DNA of 33,496 nucleotides from an uncultured Collinsella sp. (lineage in GTDB: Bacteria > Actinomycetota > Coriobacteriia > Coriobacteriales > Coriobacteriaceae), in assembly GCA_900553705.1 (NCBI GenBank), contig USEK01000002.1:1-33496 (forward strand), read 5' to 3'. Position 1 is the stretch's first letter; each line of letters opens with the position of its first letter. The notes beneath the pieces are model-generated. The model had not been told where the DNA came from. It saw only the letters and a program-made list of their open reading frames with translations, and did no database searches. Of the stretch, positions 18,363 through 27,285 are shown piece after piece. The position numbers and the translations under genes were made by a program.

Positions 18363-18460
18363 AAACGTCCCTAAGCGAGCAAGGTGCCTTGAAAGAGGAG
18401 CGACGCGTACTTCGGTACGCGAGCGACGATTGAAAGGCAGATTGCCGCTTAGGGGCGTTT
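18363..18460. repeat. Nested foldback element with UUCG-capped hairpin
   Basis: Outer arms AAACGTCCCTAAGCG (18363-18377) and CGCTTAGGGGCGTTT (18446-18460) pair over 15 bp with one G-U. A middle TGCCTT/AAGGCA pairing (18385-18390 with 18434-18439) follows. The centre is a 7-bp hairpin CGCGTAC-TTCG-GTACGCG (18404-18421). On the plus strand the cap is C(UUCG)G, a very stable RNA tetraloop. AGCGACG occurs as a direct repeat on both sides of the tip. It lies between the Nudix and ABC genes, with no open frame of note. It could be a dispersed repeat or a structured RNA. Confidence 0.75.
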
Positions 18461-18473
18461 GCAGCGTCGACTC

Positions 18474-18501
18474 GTTACGCGGTTTGGTAAAACCGCGTAA
18501 C
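18474..18501 (-). terminator. Hairpin immediately after the Nudix gene (possible terminator)
   Basis: A perfect 12-bp stem GTTACGCGGTTT / AAACCGCGTAAC with a 4-nt loop abuts the Nudix stop codon. It lacks a U-tract, so it may be a weak or factor-assisted terminator, or an mRNA-stabilising structure. Confidence 0.5.
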
Positions 18502-19197
18502 CTAGAGCTCGGCCCCACCCAAGCGGTGCGCGATGCTGTCGCAGGCAAGCGCGCCTACGACGGTCTTGGCGTCTTCGATCTTGCCGTCGAGCACGGCGTC
18601 GATCAGCTCGTGCAGCGGCACCAGGTCCACGTTGACAAACTCGTCATCATCGGGGTTGGGCGCATCAAACTCGAGCTTGGTAGCCAAGTAGATGCGGATG
18701 ATCTCATCGCAAAAACCGCAGGACGTGACAATCGACGTCAAAAAGCGAATACGACCAGCCCTAAAGCCCGTCTCCTCATGCAGTTCGCGCTTGGCGCAAT
18801 CGAGCGGATCCTCGCCTGGATCGAGCTTGCCGGCGGGAATCTCGACCGTCACGCGGTCGATGGCGGTGCGGTACTGACGCACCAGTACGATCTTGCCGCT
18901 CTCGGTCAGCGCCACGACGGCCGCCGCACCCGGATGGCGAACGATATCGCGGGCGCTGCGGCGACCGTTGGGCAGCTCAACCTCAAGACGGTGGACGTCG
19001 AGGATCTTGCCCTTCCAGGCGCACTCCTCCGAAAGAATCTTCTCGTGCAGCTCGGCATCGTGCGGGTCGTCGTCGCCCAGCACCAGCGCCGGCTCGTCAG
19101 CGACCTCGCCACCAGGCTCGCCCTCGGCGTGCCCATACATGCGGCTGTCCTCTTCGACGATCTGCGCGTCCACGAGCTCTTCGTTCTTCTCGTCCAT
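18502..19197 (-). CDS. Nudix hydrolase, ADP-ribose pyrophosphatase-like
   Basis: A 231-aa protein with a full Nudix box: Gly at the start of GKLDPGEDPLD, then REL and EETG with correct spacing (Gx5Ex7REUxEExGU). The fold around it (DIVRHPGAAAVVAL, VRQYR, VEIPAGKLDPGE) matches ADP-ribose pyrophosphatases of the NudF group, which split ADP-ribose to AMP and ribose 5-phosphate with Mg2+. An acidic N-terminal extension of about 50 residues precedes the domain. The start at 19195-19197 is preferred because AGAGGA lies 9 bases upstream; an ATG three codons earlier touches that site directly. It follows purD by 21 bp and is likely cotranscribed. Confidence 0.9.
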   Translation of the reverse strand: MDEKNEELVDAQIVEEDSRMYGHAEGEPGGEVADEPALVLGDDDPHDAELHEKILSEECAWKGKILDVHRLEVELPNGRRSARDIVRHPGAAAVVALTESGKIVLVRQYRTAIDRVTVEIPAGKLDPGEDPLDCAKRELHEETGFRAGRIRFLTSIVTSCGFCDEIIRIYLATKLEFDAPNPDDDEFVNVDLVPLHELIDAVLDGKIEDAKTVVGALACDSIAHRLGGAEL

Positions 19198-19218
19198 CCG
19201 TCTCATTCCTCTCGGATT

Positions 19219-20523
<1,305 letters not shown>

Positions 20524-20577
20524 GGGTGCCTCCTCTATGGATGAATGGCCCGCTCCGCGCGAGCCCTTTGCAAGCAA

Positions 20578-20619
20578 ATATACCCCTCGGCCGCCCGCTT
20601 GGGCTGCAAAGGGGTATAT
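20578..20619 (-). other. Hairpin between purA and purD
   Basis: ATATACCCCT (20578-20587) and AGGGGTATAT (20610-20619) form a 10-bp stem, with an inner GCCC-GCTT-GGGC stem in the loop. On the minus strand only TTTGC follows, so it is at best a leaky terminator or processing site after purA. Confidence 0.55.
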
Positions 20620-20641
20620 CGCAATAACCAAATAGTCCCGA

Positions 20642-21928
<1,287 letters not shown>

Positions 21929-21994
21929 GTTTACTCCTTACATTCATGGACTGTCTACGCGCCACGCCGGCACGCAGAAGCACAAAACATTCCC

Positions 21995-22023
21995 AGTATA
22001 CCCGTGCAACGGGCGCCTGTCCT
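21995..22023 (-). promoter_or_regulatory. Candidate purA promoter overlapping the dnaB stop
   Basis: On the minus strand AGGACA (22018-22023) is 17 bases from TATACT (21995-22000). The -10 is near consensus and the -35 matches four of six positions. It lies about 67 bases upstream of purA and its -35 overlaps the dnaB stop codon. Confidence 0.5.
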
Positions 22024-23413
22024 ACTCCTCGGCATGTGCCCCATCAAGCTCATAGAACTTGGTGGATGCCGGCAGGAACATCAGGTCGACGTCGCCGATC
22101 GGGCCCGAACGGTTCTTGGCCACGACGATACGCGTAACGCCCTCGTCGGGTCGATCGTCGCGCGAGGCTTCGGCCTCGTCGGCGGAGCGGTCCAAGAACA
22201 TGACGATATCGGCGTCCTGCTCGATGGAGCCCGATTCACGAAGGTCGGAAAGCTGCGGGCGCTTGCCGGTACGGGATTCGACCTGACGCGAGAGCTGTGA
22301 CAGCGCGATGAGCGGGATCTTGAGCTCCTTGGCCATAATCTTAAGACCACGCGACATCTCCGAAACCTCGACGGTACGGCTCTCGGAGCGGCGTCCCGGT
22401 GGAGGACTCACCAGCTGCAGGTAGTCCAAAATGATGATTGCCTTTTCCTTGTTATGGAGCATGCGGCGGCTCTTGGCGCGAATCTCAGTCACTGTGGTGC
22501 CGGGCGTATCGTCAATCAGAATATCGAGCTTGGACAAGGTCTGCGTGGCCTCGTTGATATTGGCCCACTGCTCGGGGCTAATGCGGCCCATGCGGAAGTC
22601 ACTGATCGAGATCATGGCGTAGGCGCAAATCAGACGCTGGGCAATTTCCTTGCCCGACATCTCCAGTGAGAAGAAGCCGACGGTATAACCAGCAGCGGCA
22701 GCGTTAAGTGCCAGGTTCAGAGCGAACGACGTCTTACCCACGGCAGGACGGGCGCCGATGATGATGAGCTGGCCTTCGCGAAAACCCATGAGCATGCGGT
22801 CGAGCGACGGGAAACCCGTGGGCACGCCCGCAGCCTGGCCGCCGGCCTGGCATACTTCCTCGGCCTCGTTATAGGCCTCGACCATAAACTCGGTCAACGT
22901 CTTGTAGCTCGACTTGACCTCGCGCGCCGTGACCTTGAGCAGCTTGCTCTCGGCCAGCTCCACGACCTCCTTGGTGTCGGTAGGGGCGTTATAGGCCAGC
23001 GCGTTGATCTCGTTGGTGGCACCGATCAGCTCGCGCAGCATCGAGTCGCGACGGACGATGGCGGCATGGTGCTGCCAGTTGACGAGCGACAGGGTCTGAC
23101 CCATCAGCTCCAAAATGTAGGCCTCGCCGCCCACGGCATCGAGCTTGTTGATGCTGCGCAGGTAATCGATCAGCGAGATGGAGTCGATGGGAATGCGGCT
23201 GTTGTACATATCGACCATCGCGGTATAGATGGTCTTATGAATGGGCCGGTAGAAGTCATCGGGCTGCAGCTCGACCTGGGCCTCTTCGACCACCTCGGGC
23301 GATAGCAGCATAGCGGCCAGTACATTGGCCTCTGCATCTTGGTTTTGGGGAAGACCCAACTTTGAGCCGCGGTCCTCGACCGTCAGCCCGGTCTCCCTAT
23401 CGTCATATGCCAT
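22022..23413 (-). CDS. dnaB: Replicative DNA helicase DnaB
   Basis: DnaB is the hexameric helicase that unwinds DNA at the replication fork. The 463-aa protein has the N-terminal domain (LPQNQDAEANVLAAMLLSPE), a linker helix, and the RecA-like domain with Walker A GARPAVGKTS, the stretch FFSLEMS, Walker B IIILDYLQL and DLRESGSIEQDAD near the C-terminus. No intein interrupts it. The start at 23411-23413 (MAYDDRE) is chosen because GAGG lies 6 bases upstream; two earlier in-frame ATGs overlap that site. The gene sits behind the rplI terminator, a common rplI-dnaB order, and before purA. Confidence 0.97.
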   Translation of the reverse strand: MAYDDRETGLTVEDRGSKLGLPQNQDAEANVLAAMLLSPEVVEEAQVELQPDDFYRPIHKTIYTAMVDMYNSRIPIDSISLIDYLRSINKLDAVGGEAYILELMGQTLSLVNWQHHAAIVRRDSMLRELIGATNEINALAYNAPTDTKEVVELAESKLLKVTAREVKSSYKTLTEFMVEAYNEAEEVCQAGGQAAGVPTGFPSLDRMLMGFREGQLIIIGARPAVGKTSFALNLALNAAAAGYTVGFFSLEMSGKEIAQRLICAYAMISISDFRMGRISPEQWANINEATQTLSKLDILIDDTPGTTVTEIRAKSRRMLHNKEKAIIILDYLQLVSPPPGRRSESRTVEVSEMSRGLKIMAKELKIPLIALSQLSRQVESRTGKRPQLSDLRESGSIEQDADIVMFLDRSADEAEASRDDRPDEGVTRIVVAKNRSGPIGDVDLMFLPASTKFYELDGAHAEE

Positions 23414-23573
23414 GAGCATCCTCATTCATATCGCTTGCGAGCATCCATAGTATCAGCCACGGTCCCAAAACGCGCCGCGCGCCGCCAATCATCACCGAAC
23501 CAAACGGATGAACGGTCCTGTATATAGGACTTCGACGCAACGTTCACCATGACACTCACTCAGCGCAAAAAAC

Positions 23574-23603
23574 AAAAGGGCGCCCTGGTTTCCCAGAGCG
23601 CCC
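23574..23603 (-). terminator. Rho-independent terminator of the rpsF-rplI operon
   Basis: On the minus strand GGGCGCTCTGG pairs with CCAGGGCGCCC (11 bp, G-U tolerant), followed by TTTTGTTTTTT. It lies about 35 bases after the rplI stop, so dnaB is likely transcribed separately or by readthrough. Confidence 0.92.
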
Positions 23604-23637
23604 TTCTTAGAACAAGATTGTTGCGTTGCAGCAAATG

Positions 23638-24177
23638 CTACTCGGCAGCAGCCTCAGTCTCGACCTCGGCGGTCTCGGCCTCGGCGACCTCAGCGGCCTC
23701 CTCGACCTCAGCCTCGGCAGCGAGCTCCTCGGCGGTAACGCCGACGAGAACGACAACCTCGGCCTTGATCTCGCGGTACAGCGAGATGGCAACGGTGTGG
23801 GCACCGGCAACCTTGATGGGCTTACCGAGCTCGACGCGCTTGCGGTCGATGTCCATACCGAGCTGAGCCTTGATGGCGTCAGCGATCATAGCGGCGGTAA
23901 CAGAGCCAAAGAGGATGCCCTCGTCGCCGACCTTGACGTCAACGGTGACCGTCTTGCCCTCGAGGGCAGCCTTGGTCTCGTTGGCGGTAGCCAGACGGAC
24001 GGCCTCGCGCTTGGCGATGTTGTTGCGACGCTCGTCGAGCTGCTTGAGGTTGCCCTTGGTGGCGGCAACAGCGAGCTTCTTGGGGAACAGGAAGTTCTCA
24101 GCGTAACCCTGAGCGACCTCTACGACGTCACCCTCGCCGCCCTTGCCCTTGATCTCATCGAGAAGAATAACCTTCAT
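23638..24177 (-). CDS. rplI: 50S ribosomal protein L9 with acidic C-terminal tail
   Basis: L9 binds 23S rRNA at the base of the L1 stalk. The N-terminal domain (MKVILLDEIKGKGGEGDVVEVAQGYAENFL, split here by family-typical Gly pattern) is followed by the long helix and a C-terminal rRNA-binding domain ending near residue 150. After that come about 28 residues almost entirely Ala, Glu, Val and Thr, giving 179 aa against the usual 147-150. The last gene of the S6-SSB-S18-L9 operon; it follows rpsR by 15 bp. Confidence 0.97.
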   Translation of the reverse strand: MKVILLDEIKGKGGEGDVVEVAQGYAENFLFPKKLAVAATKGNLKQLDERRNNIAKREAVRLATANETKAALEGKTVTVDVKVGDEGILFGSVTAAMIADAIKAQLGMDIDRKRVELGKPIKVAGAHTVAISLYREIKAEVVVLVGVTAEELAAEAEVEEAAEVAEAETAEVETEAAAE

Positions 24178-24192
24178 GATGCGTCTCCCTTC

Positions 24193-24459
24193 TTAGCCGC
24201 GGTCGCGGTTGCCACGAGAGGAAACCACGGGGACGGTGTACGGCAGGAGAGCCATCTCGCGGGCGCGCTTGATGGCGTTGGCGATGTCATGCTGATGCTG
24301 CGTGCAAGCGCCAGTGACGCGACGGGGCTTGATCTTGCCACGATCGGTCATGTACTTACGGAGAAGCTGAGTGTCCTTATAGTCGATGAACTCAGTGTTC
24401 TCCTTGCAGAACTGGCAGTACTTACGACGCGGCTGACGTGCAGAAAAATCATTAGCCAT
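24193..24459 (-). CDS. rpsR: 30S ribosomal protein S18
   Basis: S18 pairs with S6 on the 30S platform. The 88-aa protein carries KYCQFC and a later GACTQHQHD Cys/His stretch, the zinc-binding form, and the conserved core IDYKDTQLLRKYMTDRGKI and RRVTGAC. The start MANDFSARQ at 24457-24459 is supported by AAAGG 9 bases upstream and normal length; the open frame runs 17 codons further upstream without support. Confidence 0.97.
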   Translation of the reverse strand: MANDFSARQPRRKYCQFCKENTEFIDYKDTQLLRKYMTDRGKIKPRRVTGACTQHQHDIANAIKRAREMALLPYTVPVVSSRGNRDRG

Positions 24460-24531
24460 GTCAAAATACCTTTCATTTGGCAACTTCGGCGAACCGAAGC
24501 CGCCTCTCACTCAAAAATAGGTGAACAACCC

Positions 24532-24984
24532 TTAGAACGGGATGTCCTCATCGTAGACGTCGACCGCGGGCGGCGTAGCCACCGGTGCGGCAGGACGTGC
24601 TGCAGGCGCGGGAGCTGCGGGGGCATAACCGCCCTGATCGTAGCCACCCTGGCCACCACGGGAGCTCATAAACTCGATCTCATCGACGATGACCTCAAGC
24701 TTGCTCCGGCGCTGGCCGTCGCGCTCCCAAGAGCTGTAGCGCAGCTTGCCCTCGATCGCGACCTTGTTTCCCTTTGCCAGGAAACGGCTCACGGCCTCGG
24801 CGCGGGTGCCGAACATAGTGCAGTCGACAAAGTTGGGATAGTCCTCCCACTCGCCAGTCTGCGCGTTACGGCGACGATCGTTGACGGCGACGCCAAAGGA
24901 CAGAACCTGGGTTCCGCCGGCGGTGGCGCGCAGCTCGGGATCGCGGGTGAGGTTACCGGTGATGTTCACTCGATTGATGCTCAT
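24532..24984 (-). CDS. ssb: Single-stranded DNA-binding protein
   Basis: SSB coats single-stranded DNA as a tetramer and recruits repair and replication proteins. The 150-aa protein has an OB-fold (residues 1-110; INRVNITGNLTRDPELR, FVDCTMFG, EGKLRYSSWERDGQ), a Gly/Ala/Pro-rich linker and the acidic tip DEDIPF used for partner binding. GAGGAAG lies about 9 bases upstream of the ATG. Between rpsF and rpsR in the classical operon, with spacings of 54 and 72 bp. Confidence 0.97.
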   Translation of the reverse strand: MSINRVNITGNLTRDPELRATAGGTQVLSFGVAVNDRRRNAQTGEWEDYPNFVDCTMFGTRAEAVSRFLAKGNKVAIEGKLRYSSWERDGQRRSKLEVIVDEIEFMSSRGGQGGYDQGGYAPAAPAPAARPAAPVATPPAVDVYDEDIPF

Positions 24985-25038
24985 AACTCACTACTTCCTC
25001 TTGGGGCACAAGCCCAGTCCAAAACGACAGTCTTACTC

Positions 25039-25326
25039 CTAGTCGTCGCGACGGACGATCATGTGGCGGACCACAGCGTCGGTGATGCGCAGGATGCGAT
25101 CAAGCTCGGCGATCTGGGTAGGATCTGCGTGGAAGTTGATGAGGGTGTAGTCACCATCGGTGAGGTCGTTGATCTCGTAGGCGAGCTTGCGCTTGCCCCA
25201 GTCGTCAACGGAGTCGACCTTGCCAGCGCCCTCAGCGATCGTGGTATCGATACGCTTCATAACAGCGAGACGAGTCTCGGGGTCGAGCGACGGGTCAACA
25301 AAGAACAGCAGTTCATAAGCCTTCAT
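25039..25326 (-). CDS. rpsF: 30S ribosomal protein S6
   Basis: S6 forms a dimer with S18 on the 30S subunit. The 95-aa protein shows MKAYELLFFVDPSLD, WGKRKLAYEINDLTDGDY and a C-terminal VRHMIVRRDD, with family-normal length. The ATG at 25324-25326 has AGGAGG 7 bases upstream; an upstream in-frame ATG 7 codons earlier would include the ribosome-binding site. First gene of the rpsF-ssb-rpsR-rplI operon. Confidence 0.97.
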   Translation of the reverse strand: MKAYELLFFVDPSLDPETRLAVMKRIDTTIAEGAGKVDSVDDWGKRKLAYEINDLTDGDYTLINFHADPTQIAELDRILRITDAVVRHMIVRRDD

Positions 25327-25353
25327 ATTGTCACCTCCTCTGGGCAAATGTGG

Positions 25354-25380
25354 CTTCAGGTCGTGAAGGTGCGCCTGAAG
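25354..25380 (-). other. Leader hairpin of the rpsF operon
   Basis: On the minus strand CTTCAGG pairs with CCTGAAG (7 bp) around a 13-nt loop containing CACC, between the promoter and rpsF. S6:S18-binding leader RNAs are known at this position in many bacteria. The fit to that motif is not strong enough to name it. Confidence 0.4.
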
Positions 25381-25397
25381 CAGGAAAAGACTTGGTA

Positions 25398-25426
25398 ATA
25401 ATATCTTTCAACCTCCTAGGCTGCAA
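25398..25426 (-). promoter_or_regulatory. Promoter of the rpsF-ssb-rpsR-rplI operon
   Basis: On the minus strand TTGCAG (25421-25426) is 17 bases from TATTAT (25398-25403), about 72 bases upstream of rpsF. The inverted repeat GCTGCA-N6-TGCAGC (25420-25437) overlaps the -35 and could be an operator. Confidence 0.7.
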
Positions 25427-25437
25427 GAATATGCAGC

Positions 25438-25787
25438 TACAACCTCATGACCTCCACATATGTCCATGCTCACACGGCACTTCATGCGCATTCCAACCAA
25501 ATGCTGACCAAATGCTTGACGGATCTGTGTTCAAGATACGGTGCCGTGGGGACAAGCTGAGCCAAGCCGCAGGTCAGCGGGCACAAGGCTGTGGTCGCAA
25601 AATGCATACCAGTGGCCCACAGCACCACCCAAAGATTTTTAAATTCATTGCCAAGTCGCTTATGAATACCCTTTTTTGAACAATTGAGTTGATCAACCAC
25701 GCTGGTCGGAAGCCGTTTTTTGGGACCTCAAGCCCCACTGCAGCGCCAAGCACGGCCAAGCGTTTTAAAAAATGCCAACTTTTCTGT
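25438..25787. other. Non-coding gap between rpsF promoter and tRNA promoter
   Basis: About 350 bases of lower GC than the neighbours. No open frame here has a ribosome-binding site or a recognisable protein. No clear hairpin or repeat was seen. Confidence 0.6.
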
Positions 25788-25815
25788 TTGCACTTTGCGA
25801 TTCCTCGTGTATACT
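25788..25815 (+). promoter_or_regulatory. Promoter of tRNA-Ser(GGA)
   Basis: TTGCAC (25788-25793) and TATACT (25810-25815) are 16 bases apart, with TG just before the -10 (TGTATACT). The tRNA starts 17 bases downstream of the -10. Confidence 0.8.
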
Positions 25816-25831
25816 GACTTTCGCATTTAAC

Positions 25832-25922
25832 GGAGAGTTGTCCGAGTGGCCGAAGGAGCACGATTGGAAATCGTGTAGGCGTCAAAAGCGTCTCCAGGGT
25901 TCAAATCCCTGACTCTCCGCCA
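25832..25922 (+). tRNA. tRNA-Ser (anticodon GGA)
   Basis: A 91-nt cloverleaf: acceptor GGAGAGT/ACTCTCC, discriminator G, CCA encoded at 25920-25922. The anticodon stem CACGA/TCGTG holds loop TTGGAAA. A long variable arm (around GGCGTCAAAAGCGTC) is typical of serine tRNAs, and the T-loop is GGTTCAAATCC. It reads UCC and UCU codons. Confidence 0.97.
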
Positions 25923-25931
25923 GTTAATTCC

Positions 25932-25961
25932 AAAGCAGGCCTTCGAGCCTGCTTTGTTTTT
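25932..25961 (+). terminator. Rho-independent terminator after tRNA-Ser(GGA)
   Basis: AAAGCAGGC pairs with GCCTGCTTT (9 bp, 6-nt loop), followed by GTTTTT. It separates the two serine tRNA genes. Confidence 0.93.
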
Positions 25962-25970
25962 ACCCCACGC

Positions 25971-26061
25971 GGAGGGGTGGCAGAGTGGTTGAATGCGGCG
26001 GTCTCGAAAACCGTTTGGCCTGTATAAGGTCACGAGGGTTCGAATCCCTCCTCCTCCGCCA
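25971..26061 (+). tRNA. tRNA-Ser (anticodon CGA)
   Basis: A 91-nt cloverleaf: acceptor GGAGGGG/CTCCTCC (one G-U), discriminator G, CCA encoded at 26059-26061. The anticodon loop CTCGAAA lies within stem GCGGT/ACCGT, with a long variable arm and T-loop GGTTCGAATCC. It reads UCG. A partial inverted copy of its 3' end lies 65 bp downstream. Confidence 0.97.
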
Positions 26062-26072
26062 TTTTGGTTGAG

Positions 26073-26099
26073 AAAGCTCCCGAAAACGGGGGCTTTTTT
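26073..26099 (+). terminator. Rho-independent terminator after tRNA-Ser(CGA)
   Basis: AAAGCTCCCG pairs with CGGGGGCTTT around an AAAA loop, followed by a run of T. Confidence 0.93.
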
Positions 26100-26125
26100 G
26101 TTTAGAGTCCCTTACAAGCAAATAC

Positions 26126-26264
26126 GGCGGAGGAGGAGGGATTCGAACCCGTCAGGACGCGGAGCGTAAAGAAAACGCGCCCGTGGCGCGTTTTTAGCGC
26201 AGCGCGGTCGGCGCAAGCCGACCGAATAAATTTTGAGCTCCGCTCAAAATTTGGACATCCCTCC
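26126..26264. repeat. Structured element: inverted tRNA-Ser 3' fragment plus three hairpins
   Basis: Bases 26126-26150 are the exact reverse complement of the last 25 T-arm and acceptor bases of tRNA-Ser(CGA) up to the first two C of CCA. Three perfect hairpins follow: AAAACGCGCC-CGT-GGCGCGTTTT (26172-26194), CGGTCGGC-GCAA-GCCGACCG (26205-26224, a GNRA-type loop on the plus strand) and an 11-bp AAATTTTGAGC stem (26228-26252). The flanks GGAGGGAT (26135-26142) and ATCCCTCC (26257-26264) pair with each other and would close the whole into one multi-branched fold. No protein is encoded. It may be a dispersed repeat or the scar of a tRNA-targeted element. Confidence 0.75.
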
Positions 26265-26309
26265 TATTCAGCCACGTCCCCCATTGCTTTCGATTTCACC
26301 TTGAATCTC

Positions 26310-26374
26310 AAACATGTACATCACCCTCCAAAAACGACATTTTTCGGCATCTTTGGAGGCTGATGTACATGTTT
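26310..26374. repeat. 65-bp palindromic element
   Basis: AAACATGTACATCACCCTCC+AAA (26310-26332) and its complement (26352-26374) pair over 23 bp with one mismatch and a 19-nt loop. No T-run follows on either side, so it is not a normal terminator. It lies about 115 bases upstream of the TRIC-family gene. The long perfect arms suggest a dispersed palindromic repeat or a protein-binding site. Confidence 0.75.
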
Positions 26375-26489
26375 GGTACCCATGACCGTTCCCAGTCCCT
26401 ACCGTTTGCCGAGCAATAGGGTCTCAATCGCCGCCAACCATGTACTATGTACGGGCATTGTTCAAACCCGAGAATCAAAGGACCTCATC

Positions 26490-27179
26490 TTGCCCGTCGT
26501 CGCCGCTATGACTGTTACTTCACACGCCTCGGATGCCATGGTCGCTATCCCATTTTGGCTCGAAATGTTCGCCGTCGTCGCGGCTTCAATCTCGGGCGTG
26601 TTGGTCGCGCGCGAGCACAAGCTCGATCTGGTGGGCGCGGTCGCGCTTGCCGTGGTCTGCGGTCTGGGCGGCGGTCTTTTGCGCGATATGACGCTCCAGG
26701 TCGGCAACGTCTACATCCTCAACCAGCCCATGGCACTACCGCTCTCCATCGCCACAGCCGCCATCATCTATATTTTCCCGGCAATCGTCGACAAGCCCGA
26801 AAAACTCATTCCCCTGCTCGACATCATCTCGGTCGGCATCTACGCCGCCACTGGAGCAGACAAGGCGCTGGTCTACGGCTTTGCACCGGCGGTGTGCATC
26901 ATGATGGGCTTTTTCACCGCGGTGGGCGGCGGCATGTTGCGCGACGGCTTTATGGGCGTGGTTCCGGGCATTTTCCAACGTACTAACTTTTATGCCATCG
27001 CCGCCATCGCCGGATCGACAAGCTATGTGTGTCTCGTTATGAGCGGCATTATGAGCAATGTCGCCGCGCTGGTCGTATGCGTTGTCGTGACCATGGGTCT
27101 GCGCTGGCTCTCGCTGCGCTTTGACATCAAAAGCCCCACCGAAGAAGATATCGCGCGCTTCTTGCACCGTAAAAAGTAA
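26490..27179 (+). CDS. TRIC/UPF0126-family membrane protein (probable cation channel)
   Basis: A 229-aa polytopic protein with two copies of a three-helix unit, each carrying the family motif: GGGLLRD at about 60-66 and GGGMLRD at about 146-152. Bacterial TRIC homologues (PF03458) form trimeric monovalent-cation channels; the E. coli member is YicG. The start is TTG at 26490-26492, with AAAGGA 7 bases upstream; the ATG six codons later has no ribosome-binding site, and the frame further upstream reaches into the palindrome. The tail (EEDIARFLHRKK) is cytoplasmic. The gene stands alone between the structured elements and the bactofilin-like gene, in the same orientation. Its native ion and role are not given by the sequence. 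Confidence 0.88.
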   Translation: MPVVAAMTVTSHASDAMVAIPFWLEMFAVVAASISGVLVAREHKLDLVGAVALAVVCGLGGGLLRDMTLQVGNVYILNQPMALPLSIATAAIIYIFPAIVDKPEKLIPLLDIISVGIYAATGADKALVYGFAPAVCIMMGFFTAVGGGMLRDGFMGVVPGIFQRTNFYAIAAIAGSTSYVCLVMSGIMSNVAALVVCVVVTMGLRWLSLRFDIKSPTEEDIARFLHRKK

Positions 27180-27285
27180 ACAGCACGGCACGACCCTTCG
27201 AAATGCAACCGAGAGGTTCTTTTAGAGCGCCCACGCGTTGGGTACCCTGTTAGGTGTATGTCGAGCATCTGACGAAGGATTCACT

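Noticed and set aside
26126..26150. A third tRNA-Ser gene on the minus strand
   Set aside because: Only the T-arm and acceptor 3' half match; no D-arm, anticodon arm or matching 5' acceptor strand follows.
26490..26510. ATG at 26508 as start of the TRIC-family gene
   Set aside because: No Shine-Dalgarno lies before it, while the TTG six codons earlier has AAAGGA at proper distance. The choice is not certain.
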